A stretch of DNA of 64,000 bases from Desulfotomaculum sp. (GCA_003513005.1 DOTD01000017.1:1-64000), one strand, 5' to 3'; shown: positions 25,461-34,579, counted from the first letter of the stretch. Numbers and translations are program-made. The notes: generated from the sequence alone by a model not told the origin.

Positions 25461-25799
25461 TTAACGTAAAACCGTAGGTACAACTGCATCAATAAGTCCG
25501 ATAATAAATGCCGAAATCAAGGCGCCAACCAGGTTCACACTAAGGAAACCTGGAATTATAAACTGGGCCAGGTAAATCACAATTGCTGCTACTATAAAAC
25601 CTACAATTCCTTTGCTCTGCGGACTCACCCTGTCTCCCAGGATTGCTTCGGCAAGGTATCCTAACAGCGCTATTACAACAGCGGCTACAATGGCGCCGAC
25701 AAAGCCTCCCTTAACTACAAATCCGGGGGAAAGCCAGCTAACAACGATTAGTACAAGAGCAGAAACAACAAAACGGACGATTAGACCAACCCATTGCAT
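25461..25799 (-). CDS. Phage-holin-family (4 TMS) small membrane protein
   Basis: A 112-residue, very hydrophobic protein with four membrane segments (about residues 4-24, 30-52, 64-83 and 86-108) separated by short loops, the only charged one being EAILGDRVSPQSKG. This matches the chromosomal four-TMS family named after phage holins, whose members are often not phage-derived and whose function is unclear. Strong ribosome site AAGGAGGTG. No phage gene is near. It is divergent from rpsT. Confidence 0.75.
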   Translation of the reverse strand: MQWVGLIVRFVVSALVLIVVSWLSPGFVVKGGFVGAIVAAVVIALLGYLAEAILGDRVSPQSKGIVGFIVAAIVIYLAQFIIPGFLSVNLVGALISAFIIGLIDAVVPTVLR

Positions 25800-25874
25800 T
25801 TTTATTCACCTCCTTATAAAAAAGATCATCTTTAGGATAAACAAAAAAAAGATGTTCTATACAGTCCTGGCAGG

Positions 25875-25903
25875 TTGCTTTTTTTATTAACGCATGTTAA
25901 AAT
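25875..25903 (+). promoter_or_regulatory. Promoter of rpsT
   Basis: -35 TTGCTT (25875-25880), 17-nt spacer, -10 TAAAAT (25898-25903). It would give a short leader of about 20 nt before TTG at 25930. Confidence 0.5.
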
Positions 25904-25929
25904 GACTCTCATTGGGAGGTGAAGAATAG

Positions 25930-26196
25930 TTGGCAAATACAAAAACAGCTAAAAAAAGGATTAAGATAATCGAGAACCGCACACTTCGCAACGCAAGTAT
26001 AAAATCAAATTTGCGTACTTTTATCAGGAAGTTTGAAAACGGTCTTGCGACTGCAACCGAGGAAGAGAATAGATCAGCATTAAGGAAAGCAGTTGTTATA
26101 ATTGATAAGGCAGTATCTAAAGGGATCCTCCATAAAAATAACGCTGCCCGTAAGAAATCCCGTCTGATGCGTGCGTTTAATAAAAAAGTAGGTTAA
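25930..26196 (+). CDS. rpsT: 30S ribosomal protein S20
   Basis: Primary-binding protein of the 16S rRNA 5' domain. The 88-residue lysine-rich helical protein shows the family pattern ANTKTAKKRIKIIENRTLRN at the N-terminus, RTFIRKF in the middle and GILHKNNAARKKSRLM near the C-terminus. The start is a TTG 9 nt after GGGAGGTG, an uncommon start that is also used for S20 in other bacteria. It overlaps the 3' end of the convergent holA by 4 nt. Confidence 0.96.
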   Translation: MANTKTAKKRIKIIENRTLRNASIKSNLRTFIRKFENGLATATEEENRSALRKAVVIIDKAVSKGILHKNNAARKKSRLMRAFNKKVG

Positions 26197-27287
26197 ACAA
26201 GTTTAGAAACACATTCTATAATAAACATTTCCATGGCGGAATAGAAATCCTGTCCCCCTGTTTTTACACTTAGATCCAGCTCTAGAAGCTTTTCAAGAAT
26301 TTCTTTAACCTGAGCAGGTTTAAAGTTATAGCTTTGAGCCAATATCTTTTTGGCTGCAAAGGCTTGAACTCCTAGAGACTTGCTTAATTGTGCTCCTCTG
26401 TTCCCCTGTCTGGCCAGTTCATGAGCCTGCAGAATCAGTCTGAACTGCCTTGCCACCATATAAGAAATGTATGCAAAATTGTAACCGGCTTCTAAAAGCT
26501 CTCTCAGCCCTTTAAGTCCTTTTCTTGATTCGCGTTCGCCTATAGCATCAACCATTTCAAATATGTTTTCCTCTGCGTGCGGCGACGTAATTTTAAGAAT
26601 ATCCTCCCCGGTTATATCATTCCGGCTCCCAGTGTAGAAGATGAGCTTGTTAAGTTCATTTTCCAGTGTGTACATGCTTTTTCCCAAACGGTTGATAAAT
26701 AGTTCCACACACTCGGGCGACATAGTTTTACCTATCCTGTCACACCGCCTGGTTAACCATCTGAACAACTCGGCCGTTGTCAAGTAATTGAACTCAATTA
26801 AATGTCCCTTTTTGCTGATTATTTTTAAGATCTTTTTCCGCTGGTCAACCTTCTGACCGGCATCGAAAATCAGGCAGGTTGTTTTACAAGGGTTTTCCAA
26901 GTATTTTATTAGAACTTGATCTCCGGGCGCTACAATGCCTTCCTGTTCTTTCGGACCAGAAATGTCCGGATCATCCTTCCCGTGCGATTCTGCGCGTTGT
27001 CTTTTGGGCGGCGCAAAATACGGCGAATGGTGGACGACAACAAGTCTTAGCCCTGAGAAAAAAGGCGGTGTTTCAGACAGTGAGACTATATCTCTAACTT
27101 CAGTCTCCTCGCCGTCAACATAATCAAAATTAAACTGTGCGCTTTCTTCCGTCAGGATACGTCTCTTTAATTCCTCAATGGCCTGCCTGCGCAGATAATC
27201 CTCCTGCCCATATAATAAGTAAACGGGAGCAATTCCCTCCCGTTTGACGTTCTCCAGAAAATCAATAAAAGCACGCAAAATACTCAC
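26193..27287 (-). CDS. holA: DNA polymerase III subunit delta
   Basis: Clamp-loader wrench subunit that opens the beta clamp. The 364-residue protein has the family N-terminal VYLLYGQEDYLRR with a degenerate AAA+ core (TPPFFSGLRLVVVHHSPYF, the clamp-contacting region), a middle lid domain and the C-terminal collar domain (RQFRLILQAHELARQG, FYSAMEMFIIECV). The position beside rpsT is conserved in Firmicutes. It overlaps mobB by 4 nt. Confidence 0.92.
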   Translation of the reverse strand: MSILRAFIDFLENVKREGIAPVYLLYGQEDYLRRQAIEELKRRILTEESAQFNFDYVDGEETEVRDIVSLSETPPFFSGLRLVVVHHSPYFAPPKRQRAESHGKDDPDISGPKEQEGIVAPGDQVLIKYLENPCKTTCLIFDAGQKVDQRKKILKIISKKGHLIEFNYLTTAELFRWLTRRCDRIGKTMSPECVELFINRLGKSMYTLENELNKLIFYTGSRNDITGEDILKITSPHAEENIFEMVDAIGERESRKGLKGLRELLEAGYNFAYISYMVARQFRLILQAHELARQGNRGAQLSKSLGVQAFAAKKILAQSYNFKPAQVKEILEKLLELDLSVKTGGQDFYSAMEMFIIECVSKLV

Positions 27288-27787
27288 TCCTTGAGAAAAG
27301 GCTGCAAAAAATTAACCAGTCCCTGAACGTCATCCGGTTCAAAGGCTGGTATGTCCTTGAAATTGTCGCAATGACCCACAGTACAGATTACTTCAGGCGC
27401 AGGATCTGCCTGCCGTGCGGGATCGCCGCTGCAGACGAGGATTTTGGGCCTGTTCGATTCTTTATACCCTTCGGCAAGCACAATGTCAACTTCACCCATC
27501 AAATCTACAATTTGCTCCAGGAGCAACTCCTGTTCCACCTTTTTAATCATTGCCGCTTTAAAAAAAGAAGAAAGAAAAACAACATCAGCTCCGGCCTGGG
27601 AGTGCCTCCAGCTATCTTTCCCGGGGTAATCAATTTCAAAATCTCCGATATGATGATGTTTTACTGTTCCGACTCTAAAACCCTGCCTCTTATATTCTGC
27701 AATTAGCTTTTCCACTAATGTCGTCTTGCCTGCATTCTGTGACCCTACTACGCACAATACGAGGGGGGTTGATCTGCAGTGTTTCAT
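27284..27787 (-). CDS. mobB: Molybdopterin-guanine dinucleotide biosynthesis adapter MobB
   Basis: A 167-residue P-loop GTPase that assists MobA in attaching GMP to molybdopterin. The P-loop is VVGSQNAGKTTL near residues 14-25, with the family segment TVKHHHIGDFEIDYPGKDSWRHSQAGAD near 42-68. A later EGYK motif (LAEGYKES) is also typical. It is translationally linked to the MOSC gene upstream (4-nt overlap) and ends the moaA-moaC-MOSC-mobB run, supporting molybdenum or tungsten enzymes such as formate dehydrogenase. Confidence 0.93.
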   Translation of the reverse strand: MKHCRSTPLVLCVVGSQNAGKTTLVEKLIAEYKRQGFRVGTVKHHHIGDFEIDYPGKDSWRHSQAGADVVFLSSFFKAAMIKKVEQELLLEQIVDLMGEVDIVLAEGYKESNRPKILVCSGDPARQADPAPEVICTVGHCDNFKDIPAFEPDDVQGLVNFLQPFLKE

Positions 27788-28233
27788 AGCACTTCAACAG
27801 GATCTCCAGTCTGCACGGGGCCGCCGGTATGTATACGGAGAAATACTCCTTCCCTTGGCATAATACAGTCATTTAACTTACGGCGGATTTCACATTCTCT
27901 ATGGCATTCCTTGCCTATTTGAGTTACTTCGCCTATGGCTGAAGAGCCTATCTTAATACGTTTCCCGATTGTAAGGTCTTCGAAGTTCAAACCCTCAATC
28001 GTCAAGTTTTCAGCAAAGTCACCGGGTTTGATATCCATTAACCCCAACTCCTGTACTTTTCTGATGCTTTCCATGGGCAGCATACTGACCTGCCGGCGCC
28101 ATGTCCCTGTATGCCCATCACCTTCAATTCCGTGCCCGGCAATTAAATTTCCTTTCCCAACGTCTGTCTTGGAAGTTCCCCTTCCGGTACTTATGCAGAC
28201 AGCCCTGATTATCCCGGCCATAATTTCAACCAC
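27784..28233 (-). CDS. MOSC-domain protein
   Basis: A 149-residue single-domain MOSC protein, the beta-strand-rich fold found at the C-terminus of molybdenum cofactor sulfurases. Visible motifs are GHGIEGDGHTG near residues 29-39, GDFAENLTIEG, and the Cys-bearing KECHRECEI near 103-111, candidate sulfur carrier or metal ligand. In clostridia such proteins travel with moaA/moaC/mobB and are thought to transfer sulfur to molybdenum or tungsten centres. The partner enzyme is not in this window. Confidence 0.85.
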   Translation of the reverse strand: MVEIMAGIIRAVCISTGRGTSKTDVGKGNLIAGHGIEGDGHTGTWRRQVSMLPMESIRKVQELGLMDIKPGDFAENLTIEGLNFEDLTIGKRIKIGSSAIGEVTQIGKECHRECEIRRKLNDCIMPREGVFLRIHTGGPVQTGDPVEVL

Positions 28234-28262
28234 CTTTCTTAATCTTTCTTAATATGCTTTTA

Positions 28263-28763
28263 TTATTCCTCTCTTTTAAATTCTCCGCTTTTGCCGCCTG
28301 CTTTAAAAATCAAACAAAGGTTATCAATTATCATTGCACGATCGACTGCCTTGCACATATCATAAATAGTCAACGCCGATACAGAAGCGGCTGTCAGAGC
28401 CTCCATTTCAACACCTGTTTTCCCAACCGTATGCACCCTTGCTTCTACCTCCACAGTTTGCGGTTCAATCATCTTAAAATATATATCTACACCGGTTAAT
28501 GTAATCGGGTGCGCCAGGGGAATCATGTGTCCGGTCCTCTTTGCGCCCATAATCCCAGCCAAACGGGCCACTCCAAGCACATCTCCTTTGGCCATGCCTC
28601 CCTTTTTAATCAACTGCCAGGTCTCGGGCAGCATTCTTATTTCACAGCGTGCAATTGCCTCGCGGAAAGTATTTTCCTTTTTGCTGACATCTACCATTCG
28701 AGCCTGGCCGTCACTGTCAAAATGGGTCAGTTTTGGATCTTTCGAGTCAGATTCTTTATTCAA
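28263..28763 (-). CDS. moaC: Cyclic pyranopterin monophosphate synthase MoaC
   Basis: Second step of molybdopterin synthesis, converting the MoaA product to cPMP. The 166-residue protein shows RMVDVSKKENT near residue 22, the GHMIPLAHPI motif near 75-84 and VEMEALTAASVSALTIYDMCKAVD near 113-136 containing the catalytic Asp and Lys. Length and motifs are complete. It follows moaA by 7 nt. Confidence 0.96.
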   Translation of the reverse strand: MNKESDSKDPKLTHFDSDGQARMVDVSKKENTFREAIARCEIRMLPETWQLIKKGGMAKGDVLGVARLAGIMGAKRTGHMIPLAHPITLTGVDIYFKMIEPQTVEVEARVHTVGKTGVEMEALTAASVSALTIYDMCKAVDRAMIIDNLCLIFKAGGKSGEFKREE

Positions 28764-28770
28764 TTCGGCG

Positions 28771-29748
28771 CTACCCTCCTATTTGATACATCATAGATCT
28801 GTAGGCGCCCAGATCAATTTCTGAATGCTTTTTTGGTTTGTTCTGTACTGAATTTGCGATAATTTCCGAGAGCGTTTTTAATGAGGCTCCACATCTTAAA
28901 GCCGTTTTTATATCTGCCTCGCCGTCCGAGTACAGGCACGGCCTCAAACCGCCGGTGGACGTGAGCCGCAAACGGTTGCATTTGCTGCAAAAATGCTCGC
29001 TTATAGCAGAAATAAATCCGATAGTGCCGGTTGCCCCTTTAAAGTGGTAATATTGGGCAGGCCCGTTTCCTTTTGGTTTTTGTATTCTGTCCAAACGCCC
29101 CAGTTTTATTTCGATTATATCCTTCACTTCCTGAGCAGGAATAAAACGTCCGCTTGCCCATGCCTGTGAGGTTCCGATGGGCATTAGTTCTATAAAACGG
29201 ATATGCAGGGGCTTTTCCATAGTTAAACCTGCAAATTGAATAATCTCATCGTCGTTAAAGTCCCTGATTAATACCGTATTTATTTTTACAGGTTTGATAT
29301 CTAATCTTATTGCTGCTTCAATTGATTCCCAAACCTTGTCCAGGTTTCCCCCGCGTGTAATAAACTTAAAGCGATCCTTTCGCAAACTGTCCAAACTGAA
29401 ATTTACTCTTTTAAGACCGGCCTGTTTAAGCTCTTCAGCCTGTTCGGCAAAGAGGATTCCGTTGGTTGTCAGGGCAAGATCGTCTATTTCAGGCATTGAA
29501 TTAATCCTGTTGATCAGCAGACTGATTCCTCTGCGGATTAGAGGTTCTCCTCCGGTTAACCGGATCTTTTTTACACCAACGAGTGTCGATGCTTGAACTA
29601 CTCTGGCGATCTCTTCCAGACTTAAAATGTCATTATGAGAAACGATATCGATACCTTTTTCAGGCATGCAATACATGCAGCGCAGATTGCAGCGATCTGT
29701 AACCGATATACGCAAATAGTCAATTTCTCTGGAGTATTTGTCCTTCAT
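28771..29748 (-). CDS. moaA: GTP 3',8-cyclase MoaA
   Basis: Radical-SAM enzyme that rearranges GTP to 3',8-cyclo-7,8-dihydro-GTP. The 325-residue protein has the SAM cluster motif in TDRCNLRCMYCMP near residues 17-29, the second substrate-binding cluster in CSKCNRLRLTSTGGLRPCLYS near 255-275, and the C-terminal Gly-Gly tail (IGG) needed for activity. First gene of the cofactor cluster. No Moco riboswitch is visible in the 113 nt upstream. Confidence 0.96.
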   Translation of the reverse strand: MKDKYSREIDYLRISVTDRCNLRCMYCMPEKGIDIVSHNDILSLEEIARVVQASTLVGVKKIRLTGGEPLIRRGISLLINRINSMPEIDDLALTTNGILFAEQAEELKQAGLKRVNFSLDSLRKDRFKFITRGGNLDKVWESIEAAIRLDIKPVKINTVLIRDFNDDEIIQFAGLTMEKPLHIRFIELMPIGTSQAWASGRFIPAQEVKDIIEIKLGRLDRIQKPKGNGPAQYYHFKGATGTIGFISAISEHFCSKCNRLRLTSTGGLRPCLYSDGEADIKTALRCGASLKTLSEIIANSVQNKPKKHSEIDLGAYRSMMYQIGG

Positions 29749-29861
29749 TACTAGCAGCCTCTTTCGGTTATAGTAACTATCCTGGCGTAGTCACAGTATT
29801 TCAACGCTCGCTCTGATGCTTAAGCACCAGCAGTACAGCAGTGTGGTTTGCTTCGGAAAGC

Positions 29862-30815
29862 TTACTTTCGCGCCTTTCTTTTTAAATAATCAACTACACC
29901 CTCGGCGCAAAGCTGTATATCAATAAGCGGAATAAACTCACGAAGATCAAGATTGCTGAAATCCGGTATCTGCATACTTATAAGTTGCCAAAGTTCTTCT
30001 TCAATATCTTTAACCGATCCGTTCTCCGATAATATTATCCTTCCGGCGGCGCTGGTAAACTGCTGCAGAAGCTGGCGGTTTCGTTCGAGAATGTAACTGA
30101 TATTTTTCGAAATCCCAAAGTGTGAAAAATAGAGCACTTCCGGCGCAAGCCCGCCGACCATATCACATACGTCAATTCCTTCTGCGGGATCAAATTCGGA
30201 AGGTGGAGTAGCCGGAATAACAAAATCACGTCCGATTATTCTTGACAGCGGCTTATATACTGCGCCCAGAGCGTCGCCGCAAAAAAGGCCCCTGGTCAAG
30301 TTATCGTAAATTGCCATATGATGACGGGCATGTCCGGGTGTATAATAAAAAGTTAATACCCTGTCTTTTCCTAAATCAAGCTGTTCGCCTTCTTCAGGGG
30401 TATATATAAATCCCTCTTCTACAGGCTCAACCTGCCCAAAAACCTGATCAAAACAGTTATCATATACTGTATATGCCGCTCTTGTTCCTTCGACTAGCCG
30501 CGTTGGATTCATTAAATGCCCGGCGCCTCGCGGATGCACCATTAAACGGGCATTGGGTGTCTTCTTAATAAAAGTTCCAGCTCCGCCCGCATGGTCAATA
30601 TGGATATGAGTTAAAATAATATAGTCTATATTAGGAAGGGAAATATTTAAGGAATTTAGTCCGGAAAGCAAGTTTTCCGTACAGGATGAAGCGCCAACCT
30701 CTACTAAAGCGGTTTTGTCGCCCCTAATCAGATATACGGAAGTTCTTTCCGGCTTTCCTCCTTCATAAATATCAATTTGATAGGTTTCTTTGCCTAAATC
30801 AACAACTTTCGACAA
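29862..30815 (-). CDS. MBL-fold metallo-hydrolase
   Basis: A 317-residue protein. Residues 1-220 form the lactamase domain with THIHIDHAGGAGTF near residues 69-82, a lone His in VHPRGAGHLMN near 93-103, and GHARHHMAIYD near 159-169 with FCGDALG (Asp). The C-terminal 100 residues are helical, as in the YhfI/glyoxalase-II-like group with an extra dimerisation domain. The TTG start follows a run of seven G. Substrate unknown. Transcribed alone, away from the moa genes. Confidence 0.85.
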   Translation of the reverse strand: MSKVVDLGKETYQIDIYEGGKPERTSVYLIRGDKTALVEVGASSCTENLLSGLNSLNISLPNIDYIILTHIHIDHAGGAGTFIKKTPNARLMVHPRGAGHLMNPTRLVEGTRAAYTVYDNCFDQVFGQVEPVEEGFIYTPEEGEQLDLGKDRVLTFYYTPGHARHHMAIYDNLTRGLFCGDALGAVYKPLSRIIGRDFVIPATPPSEFDPAEGIDVCDMVGGLAPEVLYFSHFGISKNISYILERNRQLLQQFTSAAGRIILSENGSVKDIEEELWQLISMQIPDFSNLDLREFIPLIDIQLCAEGVVDYLKRKARK

Positions 30816-31275
30816 AAAATATCCCCCCCGCTTTTTTTAATTATAAACTACCAGAGAAGTTATGACAACCGGATGCATTATAAAAAACACATTTTACTAT
30901 TTCAGGAAGGAATCATATGTTTCAGATCTAACAACATATTCTATGCAAGAATATACGGCGCAGCGCTGTCGATATTCCGTACCAGGACATGGCTTGAAAG
31001 CATTAAGCAGAAAAGCGCTGTAATTATGCAGAGCTATTCAATGCTTAGCGGCCGGCTGATCAACCAGCAGTCAATGCTGCTGGAACTGGCCATAGTTTTG
31101 TTGTTTCTTTTGGATATAATCTTAAGCTTGTTTAGTTTATTGCGCTAAGCTTATATTTTTTACCTTCCTGTTTACCAAACCAAACAAAAAATATGATATA
31201 AAATATAGAAAGATAAAAAAACAATAGGAACTATGATTAAAAAGATATAATTAAGAAAAGGAAGAGGATACTGGA
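30816..31275. other. Region between the metallo-hydrolase and fhs-like genes
   Basis: Apart from the possible RMD1-like fragment, nothing coding is seen in these 460 nt. The last 100 nt are AT-rich with TATAAA-like blocks near 31196-31203 suitable as a promoter for the fhs-like gene, but no convincing -35 was found. Confidence 0.4.
30873..31148 (+). pseudogene. Fragment resembling the C-terminus of RMD1/YagE (DUF155) proteins
   Basis: A 91-residue frame whose last 55 residues (WLESIKQKSAVIMQSYSMLS followed by GRLINQQSMLLELAIVLLFL) recall the C-terminal helix and membrane anchor of RMD1-family proteins, normally about 250 residues. Upstream sequence has no matching N-terminal domain and the first 35 residues look unlike the family. 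The ATG lacks a clear ribosome site; an AGGAAGG further in precedes an out-of-frame ATG. Most likely a decayed gene; a small one-segment membrane protein is the alternative. Confidence 0.4.
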
Positions 31276-33036
31276 ATGGTTTATGACGTAATGAAAATGG
31301 CAGATTGGGAGATTGCCCTGGAAGCTGAAAAGAATTTACCGACAGCTTCCGAGTGGCAGGAACGTTTAGGACTTAAAAAAGATGAAATTATCACTTACGG
31401 CCGCATCTGCAAACTTGATTCAATGAAAATCATTAACCGCCTTGGCCGCAAACCCTGTGGCAAGTACATACAAATTACCGCTATTAATCCCACCCCGCTT
31501 GGGGAAGGCAAAACGACAACTTGCATGGGCCTTTTAGAAGGACTGGGAAAAAGAGGCAAGCTGGCGGGAGGCTGCGTCCGGCAGCCGTCCGGCGGACCTA
31601 CCATGAATATCAAAGGAACTGCAGCCGGGGGAGGGAATTCCCTTCTTATTCCCATGACAGAATTTTCGATGGGGCTTACAGGCGATATTAACGATCTGAT
31701 GAACGCCCACAACCTGGCCATGGTAGCGCTAAACGCCCGCATGCAGCATGAAAGAAACTACAATGACTACGAACTTGCCTTGCGGAACCTGAAAAGGCTC
31801 AGCATTGATCCGACAAGGGTAGAAATGGGATGGGCTGTTGATTTCTGCGCCCAGGGCCTGCGTAATATAGTCATGGGTATCGGCGGCAGAATGGACGGAT
31901 ATATGATGGCTTCAAAATTTGGCATGGCGGTAAATTCCGAATTAATGGCCATCCTTGCCGTTGTCAATGATTTAAAGGACCTGCGTGAAAGGCTTGGCAA
32001 GATAATAGTAGCCTATGACAAAAACGGCGCCCCTGTCACTACGGAGGATCTTGAAGTAGCCGGCGCAATGTGCGCATGGATGAGGAATACAATTAACCCG
32101 AACCTCCTTTGTACTGTTGAATACCAGCCCTGCCTGGTTCATGCAGGACCGTCCGCAAATATTGCCCTTGGCCAGTCTTCAATCATCGCAGACCGGATTG
32201 GCTTAAAAATGTTTGACTACCATGTAACGGAGAGCGGTTTTGGCGCAGATATAGGTTTTGAGAAGTTCTGGAACGTAAAGTGCAGGCACAGCGGCCTTAT
32301 CCCCAACGTATCGGTTATTACGGTCAGTGTCAGAGCTTTAAAAATGCATGGCGGCGGGCCGAAGGTGATCCCCGGCCGGCCTCTTCCCGCTGAGTATAAG
32401 GAAGAAGATTTGCAACTTCTGGAAAAAGGTATACCGAATCTGTTGCACCATATAGAGATTGTAAAGAAGTCAGGGGTTAATCCTGTAGTCTGTATAAATG
32501 CATTTGAAACAGATACAAAAGAAGAAATTAGGCTGGTGCGCCGTTTTGCCGAGCAAGCCGGGGTCCGGTGCGCCTTTTCGGAGCATTGGCTGAAAGGCGG
32601 CGACGGGGCTCTGGAGTTGGCCGACGCGGTAATAGACGCCTGCAACGAAGAGGTCAACTTTAAATACCTCTATCCTCTTTCAATGCCGCTGCGTAAAAGA
32701 GTTGAAGTAATCGCCAAAGAGGTGTACGGCGCTGACGGAGTAAGTTGGGTGCCGGAAGCGGAAGTCAAAGCGAAGCGATTTGAAGCCGATCCCGGGATGA
32801 AGGATTATTCTACGGTTATGGTCAAATCCCACTTGAGCCTCTCCCACGATCCTGACCTTAAGGGAGTCCCTAAAAACTGGATGCTTCCTGTACGGGACGT
32901 AATGGTATTCGCCGGGGCAGGCATCTTCTGCCCGATAACAGGCGCAATCAGCCTCATGCCGGGTACTGGTTCCGATCCCGCGTTCAGGAGAATAGATGTT
33001 GATGTAAATACCGGTAAAGTGACAGGCCTGTTTTAA
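31276..33036 (+). CDS. Formate-tetrahydrofolate ligase-like enzyme, eukaryote-like form
   Basis: ATP-dependent ligation of formate to tetrahydrofolate is the expected reaction, feeding one-carbon or Wood-Ljungdahl metabolism. The 586-residue protein has the P-loop TPLGEGKTTT near residues 74-83, folate-site features (ALKMHGGGP, NAFETDT, HWLKGGDGA) and a C-terminus SHLSLSHDPDLKGVP. It deviates from the usual bacterial Fhs: VRQPSGGPT replaces REPSLGP, and AAGGGNS replaces AAGGGYA. The wording resembles the ligase domain of animal and fungal C1-THF synthase more than bacterial Fhs. The substituted Tyr raises doubt about the exact substrate. The gene stands apart from other one-carbon genes. Confidence 0.85.
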   Translation: MVYDVMKMADWEIALEAEKNLPTASEWQERLGLKKDEIITYGRICKLDSMKIINRLGRKPCGKYIQITAINPTPLGEGKTTTCMGLLEGLGKRGKLAGGCVRQPSGGPTMNIKGTAAGGGNSLLIPMTEFSMGLTGDINDLMNAHNLAMVALNARMQHERNYNDYELALRNLKRLSIDPTRVEMGWAVDFCAQGLRNIVMGIGGRMDGYMMASKFGMAVNSELMAILAVVNDLKDLRERLGKIIVAYDKNGAPVTTEDLEVAGAMCAWMRNTINPNLLCTVEYQPCLVHAGPSANIALGQSSIIADRIGLKMFDYHVTESGFGADIGFEKFWNVKCRHSGLIPNVSVITVSVRALKMHGGGPKVIPGRPLPAEYKEEDLQLLEKGIPNLLHHIEIVKKSGVNPVVCINAFETDTKEEIRLVRRFAEQAGVRCAFSEHWLKGGDGALELADAVIDACNEEVNFKYLYPLSMPLRKRVEVIAKEVYGADGVSWVPEAEVKAKRFEADPGMKDYSTVMVKSHLSLSHDPDLKGVPKNWMLPVRDVMVFAGAGIFCPITGAISLMPGTGSDPAFRRIDVDVNTGKVTGLF

Positions 33037-33066
33037 AAAATGAATGGCTTTCTTGGAGGTATTCTT

Positions 33067-33798
33067 ATGTACCCTCAGACGCATGTTTTCTTTGCGCATA
33101 AACTCTTTGGATTTTTGTCTGATGCTTTAGTTCTGGGAAGTATCTTTCCTGATATTGCAGCAGGTTTATATAACGACAGGAATGAATCACATGGAAGAGG
33201 AGTTGACATGCTTCTTTTTCTTCAAGAAATAGGGGAATTGAATGAGTTTGTCATGGGTGTAATTACACACGGTATAGATCCAAAAGGACTCGATTATTAT
33301 GGAGATGAAAGATTTCTTTCTTATGAACGCGGTTACTGTTTTGAAAAAGGACGCTTGATAGTTGACGAGACTATCGAAGCATGTAATTTACCGGCATCAA
33401 TGGGCTGGTGGAAGTCACATAATATCATTGAAATGGGTATAGAACTGTATATCAACAACAGTTTTTGCAGCACGGCGCTTGAATCCGCTTTCGCAAATGA
33501 GGTTATGGTTTTAGAAGTAAGCAAATATATGTCCCGTTTTTATGCCACAGAGCCAAACAAGTTTCAAAACCGCATCCAAAATTTCTTTAATTATATAGAA
33601 ATCTCGAAAATCAGCGCCGAATCTTTGGCTGCCCGCTATGACATGCAAATGTACACACGTCACAGAATCCATATTGATGTACCAAGAGTAACCGGATTGA
33701 TTTTTAAGGCCGTTGAGTTAATTGCAGATGATTTTAACGATTTTTTTAATCTTGCTCTTGACAATGTGAGGAAGAGCTTATCGGAACTGCAGGCTTAA
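33067..33798 (+). CDS. Hypothetical protein, possible zinc-dependent phospholipase-C-like fold
   Basis: A 243-residue soluble protein. The ATG chosen lies 8 nt after GGAGG; an earlier ATG at 33040 is less likely. The N-terminus PQTHVFFAHKLFG with DALVLGSIFPDIAAG, later MGVITHGIDPKG and YGDERF, recalls helical zinc-dependent phospholipase-C-like proteins, with His and Asp spaced as possible ligands. The C-terminal half is helical without motifs. It lies 30 nt after the fhs-like gene and could be co-transcribed. I do not recognise a function with confidence. Confidence 0.65.
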   Translation: MYPQTHVFFAHKLFGFLSDALVLGSIFPDIAAGLYNDRNESHGRGVDMLLFLQEIGELNEFVMGVITHGIDPKGLDYYGDERFLSYERGYCFEKGRLIVDETIEACNLPASMGWWKSHNIIEMGIELYINNSFCSTALESAFANEVMVLEVSKYMSRFYATEPNKFQNRIQNFFNYIEISKISAESLAARYDMQMYTRHRIHIDVPRVTGLIFKAVELIADDFNDFFNLALDNVRKSLSELQA

Positions 33799-33810
33799 GC
33801 GCCTGAATTT

Positions 33811-34491
33811 TTAACGCGGCAGGCTATTTGAATGCCTTGGGGCAAACAGTTTGATCAATACAGCGCCTGCGAGAAAGCCTCCGACATGGGCTATCCACGC
33901 CACGGGGTTGGCGACTCCGCCTAACGAAACGGCGCCGTTAACCAACTGCAGGATGAACCAGAAGGCAAGAAAAAAAACTGCAGGAATCTCAACCAGGAAA
34001 AAGATAAAAAAAGGCGCCAGAGAAAGAATTCGCGCACTTGGGAACAGAAGGAAATATCCGCCCAAAACACCGGCAATTGCGCCGCTTGCGCCAACTATAG
34101 GAACAGGTGAACCGGCGTTCGCCAAAACGTGGGCAAGACTCCCGATAACACCTGTGATCAGGTAAAAAAGCAGGTAACGCGAGTGTCCGAGAAGATCTTC
34201 TACGTTATCACCAAATATGAATAAGTACCACATATTACCAATGATATGCAGCCAACCGCCATGTAAAAACATAGCTGTGATAAAGGGAATAATTACGAGA
34301 TGCCAGGATGCTCCTGTTTGCAGAAGGTGAACAACCCTTATAGGAACAACCCCATACCGAAAGTAAAGTTCTTCCAGTCCGTTCTGGGACAAACCTAGAT
34401 AGCCGAAAAAAACTATAAAATTAATAATAATCAGCAGCCAGTTTACGTATGGTTTGTGCCGTGCCCTGAGGCTGTCGCGTAAAGGTATCAA
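33811..34491 (-). CDS. Rhomboid family intramembrane serine protease
   Basis: A 226-residue polytopic protease that cuts transmembrane helices. The catalytic Ser is in VGASGAIAGVLGGYF near residues 132-146 and the catalytic His in WIAHVGGFLAGA near 204-215. The HGGWLHIIGNMWYLFIFG segment near 76-93 is the conserved L1/TM2 region. Six or seven hydrophobic segments are visible. Convergent with the upstream hypothetical gene. Natural substrates unknown. Confidence 0.9.
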   Translation of the reverse strand: MIPLRDSLRARHKPYVNWLLIIINFIVFFGYLGLSQNGLEELYFRYGVVPIRVVHLLQTGASWHLVIIPFITAMFLHGGWLHIIGNMWYLFIFGDNVEDLLGHSRYLLFYLITGVIGSLAHVLANAGSPVPIVGASGAIAGVLGGYFLLFPSARILSLAPFFIFFLVEIPAVFFLAFWFILQLVNGAVSLGGVANPVAWIAHVGGFLAGAVLIKLFAPRHSNSLPR

Positions 34492-34579
34492 TTTGGCGCC
34501 TCCTTGTTAAACTGCCCCAATTACTAATATTCCCTTGTTTTGCTTTAAGTGATGCAATAAAAAAAATTATTTATTTTAG

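Noticed and set aside
25461..25799. Prophage remnant because of the holin-family gene
   Set aside because: No other phage gene, integrase or att site; this family is common on normal chromosomes.
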